Notes: generated by a model not told the origin, from the letters alone. DNA of 64,000 nt from Micropruina glycogenica (GCF_900289045.1 NZ_LT985188.1:620001-684000); one strand, 5' to 3'; positions 43,550 through 53,151 are shown, counted from the stretch's first letter. Translations and numbers: made by a program.

Positions 43550-44698
43550 ATGGCCACGCCACCAAAAATCGATTCTGGGCGCGAGCCCGCGCCGCGCCGC
43601 GCCGATGCCGCAAAGGCACCGCGGCACGCGCGACCCAAACGTGCGCTGCGTGCGCCGCTGCCGGCCAGCGCCTGGGTGTTGAACGCCGTCGCCATCGCGA
43701 TCGCGGTGCTGCTCGCGCCCGCGCTCACCACATCGGCGGCCACCACTGCCGTGCCGTCGCGGCAGTCGATCCCAGCGGTCGCGGCGTCGACGCCCGCAAC
43801 GCCGCAGCCGATGAGCAGCCAGGGCCAAGAGGTGCCCGACCTCACCACGCAGAAAGAGGCGGACGACTTCGACGACACGCTCGCGGCGCCACCGCCGGGC
43901 AAGGCCGTCAAGTCCAACGGCACCGAGTTCGTGGCACCCGTGCCGGGTGCGATCACCGGCGGCTTCGGCCAGCGGTTCCACCCGATCCTGCACTACTGGC
44001 GCATGCACAACGGCGTCGACATGCACGCCGCCTGCGGCACCGCGGTGATCGCCGCCTACCGTGGCACGGTGATTCAGGCCGGCTACAACGGCGGCTACGG
44101 GAACCTGGTGGTCATCGATCACGGCAGCTACCAGGGCAAGCAGGTGATCACCAAATACGCCCACCTGAGCCGCATCGGCGTCGTGGTCGGCCAGCGGGTC
44201 GACACCGCCGAAGGCATCGCGCTCTCGGGTACCACCGGCCTGTCGACCGGGTGCCACCTGCACTTCGAGATCAAAGAGAACGGGGTCTACGTCGACCCGG
44301 CGCCGTACCTGACCGGCAAGCCGTCGCCGCGCCCCGACGGCCCGATCAAGAATCTCGGCACCACCACCAGCCCGAGTGCCACGCCGTCGGCCACGCCGAG
44401 CGCCACTCGCACGGCCACCCCGACGCCCAAGCCGTCCAAGACCAAGTCGGCAACGCCCACGCCGAGCCCGAGCGCCACGGCAACGCCCGACCCGTCCGAG
44501 AGCGCCACGCCCACACCCACACCCACGCCGACGCCGAGCGAGACGGACGAGCCCGAGCCGTCCGAGGCGGCGAAGAAGACCGCCGAGCCCGAGCCCACCG
44601 AGGCGGCGAAGAAGACCGCCGGGCCCGAACCGACTCGCACCGAAGCGAGCCGCAGCGAAAGCGACGAGCCCTCGCCGTCCACGTCCAGCACGCCGTAG
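43550..44698 (+). CDS. Secreted or anchored M23 (LytM) peptidase with long Ser/Thr/Pro/Glu tail
   Basis: From ATG 43550 the product has 382 residues. A basic N-terminus is followed by a hydrophobic signal/anchor (AWVLNAVAIAIAVLLAPAL, residues about 36-56). The M23 domain has zinc ligands in HNGVDMHAACGT and CHLHFEI, with YGNLVVIDHG between. The final 110 residues are low-complexity repeats of TP, SP, PEPTEAAKKTA type, probably a cell-wall spacer. It should cleave peptidoglycan cross-bridges. It ends 10 bases before the RyR-domain gene. Confidence 0.9.
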   Translation: MATPPKIDSGREPAPRRADAAKAPRHARPKRALRAPLPASAWVLNAVAIAIAVLLAPALTTSAATTAVPSRQSIPAVAASTPATPQPMSSQGQEVPDLTTQKEADDFDDTLAAPPPGKAVKSNGTEFVAPVPGAITGGFGQRFHPILHYWRMHNGVDMHAACGTAVIAAYRGTVIQAGYNGGYGNLVVIDHGSYQGKQVITKYAHLSRIGVVVGQRVDTAEGIALSGTTGLSTGCHLHFEIKENGVYVDPAPYLTGKPSPRPDGPIKNLGTTTSPSATPSATPSATRTATPTPKPSKTKSATPTPSPSATATPDPSESATPTPTPTPTPSETDEPEPSEAAKKTAEPEPTEAAKKTAGPEPTRTEASRSESDEPSPSTSSTP

Positions 44699-44708
44699 GC
44701 TCGGCCCG

Positions 44709-47012
44709 ATGAGCGGGCTCTGGGGTAATCAACGCCGGCGGCGACTGTTCACCTCGCCCGCGCGGCGCCGTCGTTCGGTGCCCGAATGGGCCTGGATCCC
44801 GTTCGCGGCCCTGGCCACTGTGCTCGGCCTGCTCGCTGCCCTGCGCGCCCTCGGGGTGGACGGCCCCGCGTTCTACCGGTGGCTCACCGATCCCCGGCAG
44901 CCGTTGGTGCCGGCGCTGTTCCTGGGTTCGATCGTGGCTGCCGCCGCCCTTTACGGCCGGGCGCGCAGCGCGGCCGGACGGGTGATCGGCGTGCTCAGCG
45001 TGAGCTCGTTCGCCATCGGCGCACTGGTGCTGGGCATGGCGTCGTACATCAACTGCGCACCCGACGGGCCGCCCTTCTTCGAACCGCTGATCTGGGTGCT
45101 GTCGGGCAACGGTGCTGCGCCGTGGGGTGCCGGGCCCGGGTGTCCCACCGAGGCACCCCTAGCCGCACATCTGGCCCGGCTCTGCGCCTTATGGGGTGCG
45201 CTGGCCGGCGTGCTCGGGGTGGTGGCAGCCATGTTGCGCCGACAGATCGACCGCTGGCTGGCGTTGCTGGCGCGACGCTCGGTGGTGGTGCTCGGCCAGT
45301 CGGCGGAGGCTGCCGGCGTACTGCGGGCCCTGGCGGTCAACCTGGCGCCCGGCACCTCGCTGTTGGTGATCGATTCGGCCAAGGACGAGGGTTTCGTCGC
45401 CGGTGCCCGGGCGCTGGGTGCGCGGGTGCTCGCTGCCGACACCGTCGATACCGCCACGCTCGTGCGGCTGGTGAGCCGGCGCGGACGCATCGCAGCCGAG
45501 TCGGTGCAGATCATCGAAGACCGGGTGCCCGAGGCGCTCGCCACCTTCACCAGGGTGGCGAAGGCACTCGATGCCGCCCAGCCGAACGAGGGGCTCATCA
45601 CCCGGGTACTGGTACGCATCGACGACCCGTGGGCGGCCGAGAACTGGCGGCGCAGCATGGTCGGCCCTGAACGCGCCTGGTTGGCCGACGCGTTGTCGGC
45701 CACCGAGCAGACCGCCCGGGCCGTGGTCGCCCGCATCGACCTGATCGGCGCCCGCCGGTTGGTGCTGGCCGGTGAGGGCGACCTGGCCGCTGCGGTACTG
45801 GCCGAAGTGGCGCAGTGCGAGCGTGAGCGGCGCGTGCTGCAAACCACAACGGCGCAGCCGCTGCAAGTCACGCTGGTGGGTGAGCACGCCGCCGACCTGG
45901 CGAAGGAGCACACCGCACAACAGGCCCGGTTCGGCAACGACAAGGGCATCGAGTTTGTGCAGGTGATCGCCGAGCCGGCGACCGACTCGGTGCTGATCGC
46001 CGCCGGATCCGGCGAGTTGACCACGCTGCTGGTGATCGCCGAGGCGGCCCCCGCGTTGAATCGTCCGACCCGCATCGCCGGCCGCGTGCCCGACGTCACG
46101 ATCATGGCCGTCGATCCCGGGTCGACCGAACTGCCCGAGCAGCCGCTTCTGGGCCGGCTGACCAGCTTCGGGGTCGGGCTGCAGACCGGTGACGAGGTGC
46201 CCGAAGATCACTGGACACGCATGGCCAGGCTGCTGCACAACGCCTACCTGGCCCAACTCGGCGACGGCGTCGGCGCTCGTCCGTCGTCACGGCCCTGGCC
46301 CGACCTGCCCGTGTTCTACCGCGACAGCAACCTTCGCCAGGTGCACACGCTGTTCTCGGGCGTGGTGCAAGTGGGCCGCACCTGGGCCGCTGACGGCGCG
46401 GGTGAGCCGCTGAGCCCGGCCGAGATCGACTTTCTCAGCCGCCGCGAGCACGACTCGTGGCGACGGTTCTACCTGGCCAACGGGTGGCGGCAGGCACCGG
46501 CCCGCGACGATACACGCCTGCTGCACGACTGGCTGGTCGACTGGGACGCCCTGCCGCCGCCGGCCCGGGCACGCACCTCGGCCGGGGTGCGGCGGGCGCT
46601 GGCCCTGCTCGACGTGGCCGGCTACCGCTCGCAGAAGATCACGGCGCTCGTGCCCCACCGGCGCCGGGGCGAGGTGCTGGCCACCCAGCTCGACCACGAG
46701 TGGACCTGGCAGACCGAGACGGGCGCCACCATGCGGGCACGCCCGGGTGACTGGCAGGTCACCGACCCCGAAACCGGACGGCAATGGTCGGCCGATCCGG
46801 CCGCCTTCCACGCCGGCCACGAGCCGGTCGGCGCCGGACGCTACCGGCGCACCGGCTTCGTACTCGCCCGTCCGGCACATCTGGGTGAGCAGGTGAACAC
46901 CATGGAGGGCCCGGCGGTGGCCGAGGCAGGGGAGTGGCTGGTCGAAGGCGACCTGCAGGAGCGTTGGCTGGTGCCCGGTGCCCGGTTCACCGCCGCCTAC
47001 GAAGCGGTGTAG
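44709..47012 (+). CDS. Membrane protein with TrkA-N-like and RyR domains
   Basis: The 767-residue protein starts at ATG 44709, 10 bases after the peptidase gene. Four hydrophobic segments occupy residues about 25-48, 65-83, 93-112 and 155-177. A Rossmann TrkA-N-like domain follows (RRSVVVLGQSAEAAGVLRAL, LLVIDSAKDEGFVAGARALG, about 190-280), as in potassium-channel RCK modules, then a second alpha/beta part to about 480. Residues about 575-645 match a prokaryotic RyR domain (REHDSWRRFYLANGWRQAP, RLLHDWLVDWDALP). The end has two PGDYE-like motifs, RARPGDWQVTD...W and AEAGEWLVEGD...W. Such architectures are proposed ligand- or nucleotide-sensing modules; no biochemical function is established. 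Confidence 0.72.
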   Translation: MSGLWGNQRRRRLFTSPARRRRSVPEWAWIPFAALATVLGLLAALRALGVDGPAFYRWLTDPRQPLVPALFLGSIVAAAALYGRARSAAGRVIGVLSVSSFAIGALVLGMASYINCAPDGPPFFEPLIWVLSGNGAAPWGAGPGCPTEAPLAAHLARLCALWGALAGVLGVVAAMLRRQIDRWLALLARRSVVVLGQSAEAAGVLRALAVNLAPGTSLLVIDSAKDEGFVAGARALGARVLAADTVDTATLVRLVSRRGRIAAESVQIIEDRVPEALATFTRVAKALDAAQPNEGLITRVLVRIDDPWAAENWRRSMVGPERAWLADALSATEQTARAVVARIDLIGARRLVLAGEGDLAAAVLAEVAQCERERRVLQTTTAQPLQVTLVGEHAADLAKEHTAQQARFGNDKGIEFVQVIAEPATDSVLIAAGSGELTTLLVIAEAAPALNRPTRIAGRVPDVTIMAVDPGSTELPEQPLLGRLTSFGVGLQTGDEVPEDHWTRMARLLHNAYLAQLGDGVGARPSSRPWPDLPVFYRDSNLRQVHTLFSGVVQVGRTWAADGAGEPLSPAEIDFLSRREHDSWRRFYLANGWRQAPARDDTRLLHDWLVDWDALPPPARARTSAGVRRALALLDVAGYRSQKITALVPHRRRGEVLATQLDHEWTWQTETGATMRARPGDWQVTDPETGRQWSADPAAFHAGHEPVGAGRYRRTGFVLARPAHLGEQVNTMEGPAVAEAGEWLVEGDLQERWLVPGARFTAAYEAV

Positions 47013-47102
47013 CGAACGCCCTCGTCGAGCAAGGCGCGGTCGCTATCTGAGCAATGCCCCGGCCAACCTGCGGTCGGCGGCTGCGACCGCTAGCGTTGAC
47101 GC

Positions 47103-48068
47103 ATGGCGACTCCCCAGACCAACTCCCCGACGAAGCTTTCCGTGATCGGTGCCGGCGCTGTCGGCTCATCCCTTGCCTACGCCGCCCTGATTCGCGGCTC
47201 GGCTCAGCAGATCGCTCTCTACGACATCAACGAAACCAAAGCCGACGCCGAGGTGCGCGACCTCAACCACGGCACCCAGTTCACCCCGTCGACGGGCGTC
47301 GAGGGCGGCGGCAACATCGAGGTGGTCAAAGACTCCGACGTGGTGATCATCACCGCAGGTGCCGCTCAGAAGCCTGGCCAGACCCGGCTCGAACTCGCGG
47401 GCGTGAACACCAACATTCTCAAGTCGCTGATGCCCAAGCTGCTCGAGCAGGCGCCCGATGCGCTCTACGTGCTGGTCACCAACCCGTGCGACGTGCTCAC
47501 CGTCGTGGCCCAGAAGGTCAGCGGTCTGCCGACCAGCCGGGTGTTCTCGACCGGCACCATGCTCGACACCTCGCGGCTGCGGTTCGCGATCGCCGAGGTG
47601 GCTCGAGTCTCTCCCCGGCACGTGCACGCCAACATTCTGGGTGAGCACGGCGACACCGAGTTTCCGGTCTGGTCGAGCGCCAAGATCACCAGCATTCCGA
47701 TTCGCGAGTGGGTCGATTCGACCGGTCACCGCATGTTCGACGACACCCTGTTGCAGCAGTTGGGCGATGAGGCCATGCACGCCGCCTACAAGGTGATCGC
47801 CGGCAAGGGCGCCACCAACTACGCCATCGGCCTGACCGGAGCGCGCTTGACCGAGGCCCTGATGAGCCCGACGCGCACCGTGTTCCCGCTGTCGAGCGTG
47901 CTGGACGGCTGGCACGGTCTGCATGACGTGGCGCTCTCGGTGCCCACGTTGGTGTCGAGCAAGGGCGTCGAGCGCGTGCTCGACGTGCCGCTGGACGACT
48001 CCGAGTTGGCCAAGCTCGAAAGCTCGGCCGGCAAACTGCGTGAGACGTTGAGCTCGCTCGGCTTCTGA
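47103..48068 (+). CDS. ldh: L-lactate dehydrogenase
   Basis: The 321-residue protein has the NAD site [17 protein letters not shown], the substrate loop [10 protein letters not shown] (Gln before TR, the lactate-specific residue, versus Arg in malate dehydrogenases), TNPCDVLT, and the catalytic His in [12 protein letters not shown]. It reduces pyruvate to L-lactate with NADH. It ends 1 base before the convergent lipoprotein gene. The 90 bases upstream hold its promoter. Confidence 0.95.
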   Translation: MATPQTNSPTKLSVIGAGAVGSSLAYAALIRGSAQQIALYDINETKADAEVRDLNHGTQFTPSTGVEGGGNIEVVKDSDVVIITAGAAQKPGQTRLELAGVNTNILKSLMPKLLEQAPDALYVLVTNPCDVLTVVAQKVSGLPTSRVFSTGTMLDTSRLRFAIAEVARVSPRHVHANILGEHGDTEFPVWSSAKITSIPIREWVDSTGHRMFDDTLLQQLGDEAMHAAYKVIAGKGATNYAIGLTGARLTEALMSPTRTVFPLSSVLDGWHGLHDVALSVPTLVSSKGVERVLDVPLDDSELAKLESSAGKLRETLSSLGF

Positions 48069-48069
48069 C

Positions 48070-48591
48070 CTACTTGATCGGCTTGGTGCGGGCGGCAACG
48101 TCTTCGGCCAGTGCCAGCGCCGAGCTGCGCTGTTCGTCAGAGGTGCCGCCCAGGCCCATCACGCGCACGTAGTAGGCGGCGTCGATGGCCACCAGAGCCG
48201 TGGTCGTGATGCCTTCGCCGGTCACGCCAGAGGTGTCGGTGCCGCTGTAGTTCTCTTGGGTGCTGAGCAACTCGAGTTCGGCCGACAACTTGGTGCCCTT
48301 GGCGTCGTGCACCACGGCCACCGACAGCAACGCCCCGCCGTCCGCGGCCACCAGGGCGCATTCGCCGGCTCGGCTGTCGGCGGTGAAGGTGTTCAACTGG
48401 TGAAGGTCGGCCACCGGCTGATCGATCACGGCGTCGGCCTTGACGGTGTCGACGCGGGCTGCGCACACCTCGGCCTGCGTGCCGATGGTGGACGGCGCCG
48501 GCTCGGGTTGGTCAGCCGAGCAACCGGTCAGAGCGAGTAGCGCGGCAACGGTGAGCACACAGCGCTGCGCGGGCGTGAACCGTCGGGGCAT
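48070..48591 (-). CDS. Lipoprotein of unknown function
   Basis: The 173-residue protein has a signal peptide (CVLTVAALLALTGCSADQPEP) with lipobox LTGC, giving a lipidated Cys at residue 24. The mature part (ALVAADGGALLSVAVVHDAKG, DAAYYVRVMGLGG) resembles DUF3558-like actinobacterial lipoproteins, without a sure family match. It converges on ldh. Confidence 0.8.
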   Translation of the reverse strand: MPRRFTPAQRCVLTVAALLALTGCSADQPEPAPSTIGTQAEVCAARVDTVKADAVIDQPVADLHQLNTFTADSRAGECALVAADGGALLSVAVVHDAKGTKLSAELELLSTQENYSGTDTSGVTGEGITTTALVAIDAAYYVRVMGLGGTSDEQRSSALALAEDVAARTKPIK

Positions 48592-49072
48592 GGGTCAGAC
48601 CCTACCCGGGGTCTGGGCGGTGGTCTGGGTCGTGTTTCTGCCCGAGGGCGAAGCGGAAGTAGTTCGTCAGCCGATAGCTGCCTCACCGGCAATGGTCGAC
48701 CACCGGTGCGCATCACCGCCATCCATCGTCCAGGCCCTCAGTCGCCGGTGAGCCGGTTGCGCAACAGCGAAACTCCGGCCCCCGTCACACCATTGAGGCC
48801 GGCCGGTCTGCCGGTCGCCACCATCGGCGACTCCTTGACGATCCGGGTGGGCCAACTCAACTTCGACCTAGCGAACCGTTCTGACACAAGTTTCGAGCCG
48901 ACGTCCGCCCTCGCGAAGCACTGAGCACATCCGGCCAGACTGCACCCCATCCCACCATCGTCAGACCTCTGCTGCCACTGCGGTCTCTGACTTGGCGGTG
49001 GCCACCGACCGGGGTCGTCACCGTTCACCGGGGTGCTGACGGCCTGTGCGGCGGCTGTGAATACTGACCGGC
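48592..49072. other. 480-base spacer without supportable gene
   Basis: Short open frames exist on both strands (for example 48706-48924 +) but lack family similarity, good ribosome sites and codon pattern. The 5' part should carry the lipoprotein promoter and the 3' part the promoter for the DUF1707 gene. I see nothing else. Confidence 0.6.
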
Positions 49073-49528
49073 ATGAGCCTGCAGTCCCACCCCGCCACCC
49101 CGCCGGGCCCGCGCCCGGGGCGTCCGAATCTGTTGATCGGCGACGTCGAACGTGAGTGGGTGTGCCGGGCGCTGTCCGACCACTTCACCGCCGGCCGGCT
49201 CACTCCGGCCGAGTTCGACGATCGCGTCGAGCAAGCCGTCGCCGCCCGCACCGACGCCGATCTTCGCGGCCTGCTGAACGACCTTCCCACCCCCACCCCG
49301 GCAGCGGTGGCGTCCACGTCGGGGGGCGCCACCGCTGCGGCGAACGCGACGCCCGTGCTCGACGTGCTGTTGGCACTGCTCGGGCTGGCGGCCGGCATGT
49401 GCCTGATCCTGCTGTTCATGATCGGCGGCGAGCGGTACGGCGGTTTCGGGTTCTTCGCATTTCTGGGCGGTGCGACGGTCGCCGCCGTGATCACCCACTT
49501 CATTCATCGCGGCGCACGCCGCGCCTGA
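49073..49528 (+). CDS. DUF1707 membrane protein
   Basis: The 151-residue protein has a DUF1707 domain (LLIGDVEREWVCRALSDHFT, AGRLTPAEFDDRVEQAVAAR, TDADLRGLLNDLP) followed by two hydrophobic segments (VLDVLLALLGLAAGMCLILL; FFAFLGGATVAAVITHF). DUF1707 proteins are common in actinobacteria and often associate with membranes; function unknown. Confidence 0.9.
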   Translation: MSLQSHPATPPGPRPGRPNLLIGDVEREWVCRALSDHFTAGRLTPAEFDDRVEQAVAARTDADLRGLLNDLPTPTPAAVASTSGGATAAANATPVLDVLLALLGLAAGMCLILLFMIGGERYGGFGFFAFLGGATVAAVITHFIHRGARRA

Positions 49529-49592
49529 ACCGTTCGGGACGGGCCACCGCTGCCGCTAGGCTGGGGCGGACGCCCTAACAGATTGGACGCCG

Positions 49593-50546
49593 ATGCTGCC
49601 GCTCATCGCACCCGGATTTCTGCTCGAACAGAACATTCCGTTGGCGATCGCCATTGTCGTCGGCTCGTCGGTGGCCTACGCGGGCGGTTCGACCATGCAA
49701 CACCTGGCGGTCAGCCGGCTGGTCGACGTCGAGGCCGAGAACCGGGCCATGAATCTGCGCCAACTGTGGCGGCTGATTCGCACCCCGCTGTGGTTGTTGG
49801 GCCTGTTCACCATCTTCATCGGCGCCTCGGCCCACATCGTGGCCCTGATGCTCGCCCCGGTCACGGTCGTGCAACCGGTGGGCATTCTGGCGGTGCCGTG
49901 GGCGGTGCTCATGGCGGCACGAATTCACAGGCACACGGTCACCCGGCCCATGTGGGGTGCGGTGGCCATGACCATCGCGGGCATTGTTTTGTTCACCCTG
50001 CTGTCGGCCACCGCCGCCTCTGAGCACACCGTGCTCGACCCGACGGCCATCGCGATCGGCTGTGGCGTCATCGTCGTGATCGGCACCACGCTGGGCCTGC
50101 TGGGTTGGAAAGGTCCGGTGCGGGCCCGGTGCCTGATGTGGGCCTCAGGCGGTTCGTTCTTCTACGGCTTGTCGGCGGGCATGGTGAAGGCCACGTCCGA
50201 GGTGATGAAGCAGGACAGCTTTCACGGCAGTCCGGTGTTCTGGATCGTCGCGCCGTTCTTGCTGATCTCCTACGGCGTGGGCGGCTTCATGGTGCAGCAG
50301 GCGCTGGCCAACGGCCCGGCCGAGATCACTGTCGGTTCGATGACCACCACCGACCCCATCGTGGCCGTCAGCTTCGGGCTGGTCGTTCTGGGCGAGGGGG
50401 TGCACATCACCCCGCTGGCCGCGGTCGGCATGGTGATCGCCGGCGCCCTGTCTGTGTGGGGCGTCGTGCAACTGTCGCGGCATCACCCCGATGCGGCTCG
50501 GCCGGTCAGCGCTCCGGCGTCGCAGCCCGACCCGGTTGTGACGTAG
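49593..50546 (+). CDS. DMT-superfamily transporter (NIPA/EamA-like)
   Basis: The 317-residue protein has about 9 hydrophobic segments, beginning with IPLAIAIVVGSSVAYAGGST, and two halves with EamA-like ends (PVTVVQPVGILAVPWAVLMAA; TTTDPIVAVSFGLVVLGEG). The C-terminal 25 residues are hydrophilic. NIPA-type members transport Mg; the substrate here is unknown. It converges with the gene at 50552, with 5 bases between them. Confidence 0.85.
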   Translation: MLPLIAPGFLLEQNIPLAIAIVVGSSVAYAGGSTMQHLAVSRLVDVEAENRAMNLRQLWRLIRTPLWLLGLFTIFIGASAHIVALMLAPVTVVQPVGILAVPWAVLMAARIHRHTVTRPMWGAVAMTIAGIVLFTLLSATAASEHTVLDPTAIAIGCGVIVVIGTTLGLLGWKGPVRARCLMWASGGSFFYGLSAGMVKATSEVMKQDSFHGSPVFWIVAPFLLISYGVGGFMVQQALANGPAEITVGSMTTTDPIVAVSFGLVVLGEGVHITPLAAVGMVIAGALSVWGVVQLSRHHPDAARPVSAPASQPDPVVT

Positions 50547-50551
50547 CGGCT

Positions 50552-51310
50552 TCAGGCCTTCACCGGCAGGGCCGACATCTGGCGTCCGGTGCCGCTGGCC
50601 AGAATGATCGTGGCGTCTTCATGGGGCATCGGAAAGAACACATACCCTGTGACGCTCTGGGTTGCCCTCGCGGTGCCGGTGCGAATGTCGGGTGACTGCG
50701 GGCTGGTCGTCGGGTCGACCACCTGGGTGGACTGGTTGGCGAAGGCCAGGAAGCTGAACGAGATCGCGGCGGTGTCTGCGTAGACGCGCACGTGCAGTTG
50801 CAGGCCCTCGTCGGTCCAGGTGTGTTCGAGAATCTCCCACCGGCCACGCTGACCCGTCGAGGTCTCGAACGGCTGGCCCGGACCGGCCGCCACCGTCGAG
50901 GTCGGCGAGGGTGACGGCGTGACCTGCTCCGCCCGGGACCGCAGGTAGATGCCGCCGCCGATCACCAGCACCAGGGTGAGCAGCGCCACCAGCGTGATCA
51001 GCAGCGGGGTGCGGTTGGGCGGGGGAGCGAACTCGTTGATCGACACCGGGGTGGGCGGCGCCTCGCCGAGGGCCCGAGTGGGGTCGAAGCCGGACGGCCC
51101 GCCGTTGTACTGGCTGTTGGGGCCGTACTGGTTGTTGGCGCCGTAGGGGTTGTTCGCGCCGTACGGGGGCTGCGCGGAAGCCGGTTGTTGGGGTTGCTGG
51201 GGGTGATGTCCGCCGGGCTGTGAGACCTGCGACCCCCACCAGGGCGGCGTCGACCCGGGCCCTTGCGGCGGGGAGCCGCCGGGCCAGGGGTTACCGGGTT
51301 GGTTCGTCAT
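50552..51310 (-). CDS. Membrane-anchored protein with Pro/Gln/Asn-rich N-terminus
   Basis: The 252-residue protein has a cytoplasmic low-complexity N-terminus (about 90 residues rich in Pro, Gly, Gln, Asn, with NNPYGANNQYG repeats), one membrane segment (LLITLVALLTLVLVIGGGIYL) and an extracellular beta-rich domain of about 120 residues (RWEILEHTWTDEGLQLHVRV). This topology resembles actinobacterial DUF4352-like proteins; the role is unknown. An upstream ATG at 51313 adds one Met. Confidence 0.75.
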   Translation of the reverse strand: MTNQPGNPWPGGSPPQGPGSTPPWWGSQVSQPGGHHPQQPQQPASAQPPYGANNPYGANNQYGPNSQYNGGPSGFDPTRALGEAPPTPVSINEFAPPPNRTPLLITLVALLTLVLVIGGGIYLRSRAEQVTPSPSPTSTVAAGPGQPFETSTGQRGRWEILEHTWTDEGLQLHVRVYADTAAISFSFLAFANQSTQVVDPTTSPQSPDIRTGTARATQSVTGYVFFPMPHEDATIILASGTGRQMSALPVKA

Positions 51311-51406
51311 CAAAGAACAGGCTACCCGGCGCCGTGGTCACCGCCGCGGTCCAGACGTGGGTGACGAGTTTGAACACCTGAGGCCGCGCGGGCCCTGAAT
51401 GAGGGC

Positions 51407-52450
51407 ATGACGAAGAACTGTGCGCCCGCGGTGGCCCGTATTCGCGATCTGCACGACCTGTTGGGGGTGATTCCGCACCTGCTGGGTTTTCATCCCGACG
51501 AGTCGTTGGTGGTGCTGGTGGTGGTTGACGGGCAGGTGCAACTGACGGCCCGCGCCGACCTGGGCGACCTGAAGCCCGCGGGTCATCTCGAGGTGTTGCT
51601 CGATCGCATGGTGCTGCGCTGGCCTGCTGCCAAGGTGTGGCTGGTGGGCTACTGCGCGGTCGAGAAGCACGGCTGGCGCCTGTTGCGGCGGGGGCACCGC
51701 TGCCTCGGTGACGCACTGGCGGGCGAGTTGTTGTGCGTGTCGGGCGGGCACTACCGGGTGGGTGACGCCGACGGGCCGCTGTACCGACACGATCCGGCCA
51801 GCACGGCCAGCGCGGCATCGGCCACGCTGCACGGCCTGCAGGCGCGACCCAGCCGGGCGGCGTTGCGGCGCAGCATCGTGGCCGACGAGCCGTCCCCTTT
51901 CGAGGCCGAGCGCTCCCTGGTGGCAGCCCTCGATCGAGTGGCCACCCTCGACGAGGCGGTGCTGCCTGGTGAGATGGTGGCCGCGCTCGACTCGGCGCTG
52001 ACCGCCCCGAGCCGGCAATCCCGCGACGACCTGGTCTGGCTGGCGCTGCTCAGCACCGATCCCGACGCCCGCGACCGGGCACTGATCACGATCACCCATG
52101 AGAGCGCCGAGGCCTGCGTCGACGTGTGGTCGCGGGTGGTGCGTGCGTGCCCGCACGGCTTGCAGGGGCAACCGTTGGCGTTGCTGGGCTGGTCGGCGTG
52201 GGTCAGTGGCGACGGCGCGCTGCAGTCGATCTGTCTGGAAGAGTTGGAGCGGCTGGGCGAGTCACTGCCGTTGCAGCGGCTGCTCGATCGGCTGAATCAG
52301 TCGATGGTGCCGCCCAGCTTCTGGGCCGAGCTGCGAGCCGACCTGGTCGGTGCGATCAAACCGTTGCCGTCTCTAAAGCTGGGTGCCGACCAGGGTTCCG
52401 GCGGCGTAGGTCAGGCCCATGGCCAAGGTGCCGACGACCAGGTTGCGTAG
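51407..52450 (+). CDS. DUF4192 protein
   Basis: The 347-residue protein starts MTKNCAPAVARIRDLHDLLGVIPHLLGFHPDESLVVL, the DUF4192 signature in which the HPDESLV motif recurs across actinobacteria, followed by WLVGYC and helical C-terminal repeats. Function unknown. The last 78 bases overlap the convergent VIT1-type gene, so the true end of the conserved part is near residue 320. Confidence 0.88.
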   Translation: MTKNCAPAVARIRDLHDLLGVIPHLLGFHPDESLVVLVVVDGQVQLTARADLGDLKPAGHLEVLLDRMVLRWPAAKVWLVGYCAVEKHGWRLLRRGHRCLGDALAGELLCVSGGHYRVGDADGPLYRHDPASTASAASATLHGLQARPSRAALRRSIVADEPSPFEAERSLVAALDRVATLDEAVLPGEMVAALDSALTAPSRQSRDDLVWLALLSTDPDARDRALITITHESAEACVDVWSRVVRACPHGLQGQPLALLGWSAWVSGDGALQSICLEELERLGESLPLQRLLDRLNQSMVPPSFWAELRADLVGAIKPLPSLKLGADQGSGGVGQAHGQGADDQVA

Positions 52451-52915
52451 CACAGGCCGGTTCACGGGCACGCCGCTCAATCGGGCGCTGGTGAACCCCG
52501 TCACCGCCAGTGCGAGCAACACGGCGGCGATGGTGACGGGCAGCCGAACCGGCACCGGTGCGAACACCACCCCCAGCAACGGAATCAGTGCGCCGAGCAC
52601 GAACGCCACCATCGAGGCCGAAGCGGCCTGCCAGGGGCTGGTGAGATGGTCGGCCGACACTCCGGCTGACTGCTCGGTGTCGCGCTGAGCGCTCACCGAC
52701 ACGTACTCGCCCCCACCCATCGACAGGGCGCCGGCCACCATGCCGGCGGCACCGGCGATCAACACGGCCATCGAGTCGCTCGTCGCTCCGGCGACACCGA
52801 ACACCAGGCCGGCGATCGACACGATGCCGTCGTTGGCGCCCAGCACTCCCGCTCGCAGCCAGTTGACCCGCGACGCCAGCGCGGCGTCCAACCGGGGGCC
52901 GGCATCGGTGGTCAT
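52373..52915 (-). CDS. VIT1/CCC1-family transporter, shortened
   Basis: The 180-residue protein has the VIT1 start NWLRAGVLGANDGIVSIAGL, five hydrophobic segments, and GGEYVSVSAQRDTEQSAG before the third. Standard bacterial members have about 230 residues with a cytoplasmic helical metal-binding domain of 50-60 residues after the EYVSVSAQRD motif; here the chain goes straight into SPWQAASASMVAFVLGALIP. The membrane part looks intact. Start ATG 52915. Converges on the DUF4192 gene with overlap. Confidence 0.87.
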   Translation of the reverse strand: MTTDAGPRLDAALASRVNWLRAGVLGANDGIVSIAGLVFGVAGATSDSMAVLIAGAAGMVAGALSMGGGEYVSVSAQRDTEQSAGVSADHLTSPWQAASASMVAFVLGALIPLLGVVFAPVPVRLPVTIAAVLLALAVTGFTSARLSGVPVNRPVLRNLVVGTLAMGLTYAAGTLVGTQL

Positions 52916-53151
52916 GATTTCAGTGTGAATCCCGCCAAGGTGCGGCGCAAGCAAGGAAAGGCTGACCTTCGACCGCGCGTGCCAGTGTCGCAACAAGGCT
53001 TTGACAAGGACTTTTTGGCGGACTCTGGCCCCCGCGACCCATCCGAATCCAGATTGGGTTCCGGGCCCCTGGCGGCTCTGAACGCCGGTGACGGCCACGG
53101 ACGGCCCATCGATTTTGAACGAGTTTGCCGGCCCGTGCCCATGCTGAGGGC

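Noticed and set aside
48706-48924. Small protein gene of 72 residues in the lipoprotein-DUF1707 spacer
   Set aside because: No ribosome-binding site, no recognisable family and an equally long frame on the other strand.
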